From an uncultured SAR324 cluster bacterium (GTDB lineage: Bacteria > SAR324 > NAC60-12): a stretch of 8,982 nucleotides of DNA. Location of the stretch: contig CACGSI010000033.1 in NCBI GenBank assembly GCA_902575715.1, positions 1-8,982 on the forward strand, given 5' to 3'. This document shows, one piece after another, positions 7,528 to 8,982 of this stretch (within the stretch, counting starts at the first letter, position 1; every line of letters starts with the position of its first letter). The position numbers and the translations under genes were made by a program. The notes beneath the pieces were generated by a model. That model was not told the origin of the DNA. It did not search any database and saw only the letters and a program-made list of their open reading frames with translations.

Positions 7528-7962
7528 ATGACAAAAAGCATTTTTCAAAAAAATTTTAGTATTAATGTAGAAGAATTATCTTCATTTTATCTTTCTTATA
7601 TGGGTGATGCTATTTTTGAATTATGGTGTCGCCAAAAAATTTTGCAATTATTTCAAAACAGAAAGACTGTTCATAATTTTGTTGTAAAGTTGGTCAGATG
7701 CCAGAATCAAGCTCAAATTGCATCACTTATTTTACCTGAGCTAACACCTAAAGAAAAAAAAATATTCTTTCAAGGTAGGAATGGCAAAGTTATTTCAATT
7801 CCTAAACACGCTACTGTAAAAGAATATAGAAAAGCCAGTGGATTTGAGTGTTTAGTGGGTTATTTATATATTATTAATAAGGCATCAAGATTTGAACAAT
7901 TAATGAACAAACTTGAGGTTGTTGAACACATGGAATCTGTTTTAAATGAAGTTATTAACTAA
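7528..7962 (+). CDS. mrnC: Mini-ribonuclease III MrnC
   Basis: Mini-III is a small RNase III-type endonuclease that lacks a double-stranded-RNA-binding domain. In Bacillus subtilis it matures the ends of 23S rRNA. The 144-aa product is a single RNase III catalytic domain. LSYMGDAIFELWCRQ at 22-36 carries the metal-binding Asp27. FFQGRNGKVISIPKHATVKEYRKASGFECLVGYLY (80-114) is the Mini-III hallmark, with the second metal-binding residue Glu107. No RNA-binding domain follows, and the length matches the family. In Firmicutes the gene lies near cysS and rlmB, whereas here it follows lon. The start has only a weak purine-rich stretch before it. An ordinary rnc cannot be excluded elsewhere in the genome. 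Confidence 0.88.
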   Translation: MTKSIFQKNFSINVEELSSFYLSYMGDAIFELWCRQKILQLFQNRKTVHNFVVKLVRCQNQAQIASLILPELTPKEKKIFFQGRNGKVISIPKHATVKEYRKASGFECLVGYLYIINKASRFEQLMNKLEVVEHMESVLNEVIN

Positions 7963-8039
7963 AAACTACTAGCTAATCTATAGTTCTAAAGACTGATATT
8001 TTTCTTGATTTTTAAAAAAATTATTTCTTTAATAGCTCT

Positions 8040-8285
8040 ATGATTTTATTTTTTATTTTTTTAATTGTAATTTTGTCAGTAGGAGCAATATCTTATCCAC
8101 TTTTTTTTAGCAATTTACAAATATATAGAAATAATTCCTCAAAAAAATCAAAGTTAGGTTATGCTAATTTTTGGCTTTTGGCTTTAAGTGATCTAAATGA
8201 AGATTATAAATTAGGAAGGATTTCACAAAATGACTACCAGAAACAAAAAACTTCATTGCAGAGAAATTATTTAAATTCAATTTAA
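8040..8285 (+). CDS. Small membrane protein with CcmI-like tail
   Basis: The 81-aa product has one N-terminal membrane helix (about residues 2-23), a basic linker (30-39) and a soluble tail. The tail pattern LSDLNEDYKLGRISQNDYQK (49-68) resembles the short helix-turn-helix after the first membrane helix of CcmI/CycH. It is also seen in many small membrane proteins of the form 'L..L..D...G.IS..DY...K..L'. It lacks the TPR part of CcmI, and no other cytochrome c maturation gene is visible, so the role is unproven. The start at 8040 has no Shine-Dalgarno. Codon use and AT content match the neighbours. Confidence 0.65.
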   Translation: MILFFIFLIVILSVGAISYPLFFSNLQIYRNNSSKKSKLGYANFWLLALSDLNEDYKLGRISQNDYQKQKTSLQRNYLNSI

Positions 8286-8334
8286 TAAAAATTATCAATT
8301 TTAATATCTAAAAACTTTGATTCAACTATTGGAG

Positions 8335-8363
8335 AATTAAATTTTTTTACAAAAAATTTAATT
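8335..8363. terminator. 13-bp perfect inverted repeat between convergent genes
   Basis: AATTAAATTTTTT (8335-8347) and AAAAAATTTAATT (8351-8363) are perfect inverted copies with a 3-base loop, TAC. The repeat lies 49 bases after the CcmI-like gene and 5 bases after the stop of the DUF218 gene on the opposite strand. The place suggests a bidirectional transcription end. The stem has no G-C pair, unlike a standard intrinsic terminator, so it could instead be a structural repeat. Confidence 0.45.
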
Positions 8364-8368
8364 TCTTC

Positions 8369-8982
8369 CTAAATCCATCCAGAAAACTTATACCTAATTA
8401 ATCCTAAGTATTCATGCGCTATAGTTTGAATGCGATTAAAGTTTTTCCATGCAAATAGCTGCCACCACGGAGTAGGCTCTCTTTTATAAGATTCATTTTC
8501 CGAGTATGCATAAACATTAATTCCTAACTTTTCAAATACAGATACAAGTCTGAATAAATGATACTCATGCGAAACCAAAATGACGTCCTTCAATCCTAGA
8601 CGATTCAGAATTTTTGTTGTCTCTAATCCATTTAAATATGTATCTGTTGAACGATTTTCAATAATTATATTTTCAGAAGGCACTCCCATTCCTTTTAATA
8701 TAATTGCCATACCTTTTATATTTACAGGATGTAAATATGGTTCAGTTACTCCGCCAGTGATAATTACAAGGGGAGCTATTCCTTCTAAATATAATTTAGC
8801 TGCAGCATGTGCTCTCAATGCTGATCCTTGAGTTGGAGTTCCAGATTCATGAACACCCGCAGAGGCAACAACAATTGCATCGCTTATAATTTTTTCACTT
8901 TGAGGAGTCAGAAATTTTAATGGTATATAAAATAACTTAAAAAATAAAGAGTTACTACCCATTATTAAAATAAACCAACTGA
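8369..8982 (-). CDS. DUF218 (YdcF/SanA-type) envelope protein, N-terminus probably cut by the window edge
   Basis: DUF218 proteins such as SanA, YdcF and ElyC are usually membrane-anchored and linked to envelope or cell-wall functions, with no firmly known reaction. From the internal Met at 8960-8962 the product is 197 aa. DAIVVASAG (28-36), LVIITGG (65-71), GMGVPSENIIIENRSTDTYL (91-110) and ILVSHEYHLFRL (128-139) are the family motifs in order. HEYLGLIRYKFSGW near the end is also typical. The frame is open upstream of that Met to the window edge, adding hydrophobic residues S-W-F-I-L-I. The true start may therefore lie outside and complete an N-terminal membrane helix. No Shine-Dalgarno precedes the internal ATG, which supports this. 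The gene converges on the small CcmI-like gene. Confidence 0.82.
   Translation of the reverse strand, partial: SWFILIMGSNSLFFKLFYIPLKFLTPQSEKIISDAIVVASAGVHESGTPTQGSALRAHAAAKLYLEGIAPLVIITGGVTEPYLHPVNIKGMAIILKGMGVPSENIIIENRSTDTYLNGLETTKILNRLGLKDVILVSHEYHLFRLVSVFEKLGINVYAYSENESYKREPTPWWQLFAWKNFNRIQTIAHEYLGLIRYKFSGWI

Overview
This window is AT-rich bacterial chromosome, with intergenic DNA close to all A/T. It encodes a Gram-negative cell: an outer-membrane Pal lipoprotein, TolQ and TolR inner-membrane motor subunits, and a TatA translocase subunit. HemL points to the C5 (glutamate) route to tetrapyrroles. The mix of Tol-Pal, a short FliN, and Mini-RNase III (best known from Firmicutes and cyanobacteria) suggests a deep-branching, low-GC, proteobacteria-like lineage, for example a marine deltaproteobacterium- or SAR324-type organism. 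That placement is inference and is not secure. No mobile element, CRISPR array, tRNA or rRNA is visible.

Layout. Positions 1-259 hold a possible 3' end of an upstream gene, an AT-rich inverted-repeat cluster, a candidate promoter and an unusually GC-rich leader. Then come pal (260-1096), tolQ (1141-1869) and tolR (1844-2281), all on the + strand and probably one operon. tatA (2289-2507, -) converges on tolR with a 7-base gap. A 142-base divergent intergenic region separates tatA from a short fliN-like gene (2650-2940, +), which converges on hemL (2983-4263, -). Past a second divergent intergenic region lie a small exported protein of unknown function (4392-4703, +), lon (4884-7340, +), the Mini-RNase III gene mrnC (7528-7962, +) and a small membrane protein with a CcmI-like tail (8040-8285, +). 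A DUF218/YdcF-SanA-type gene (8369 to the right edge, -) is probably cut by the window end.

How the genes work together. Pal, TolQ and TolR belong to the envelope-constriction/outer-membrane-tethering machine. TolA and TolB are not in the window, and tolA cannot directly follow tolR because tatA occupies that place on the other strand. Lon (protein quality control) and MrnC (23S rRNA maturation) are housekeeping. HemL makes 5-aminolevulinate, and the CcmI-like protein might touch cytochrome c maturation, though this is weak. FliN here is an orphan.

Nothing in the window is clearly a new multi-gene system. The points most worth a second look are the Pal linker built from in-frame hexamer/triplet microsatellites, the rearranged Tol-Pal order without tolA, the GC-rich leader and overlapping small ORF before pal, a weak U/A hairpin over the lon start codon, Mini-RNase III in a Gram-negative, and a 13-bp perfect hairpin between the last two convergent genes.
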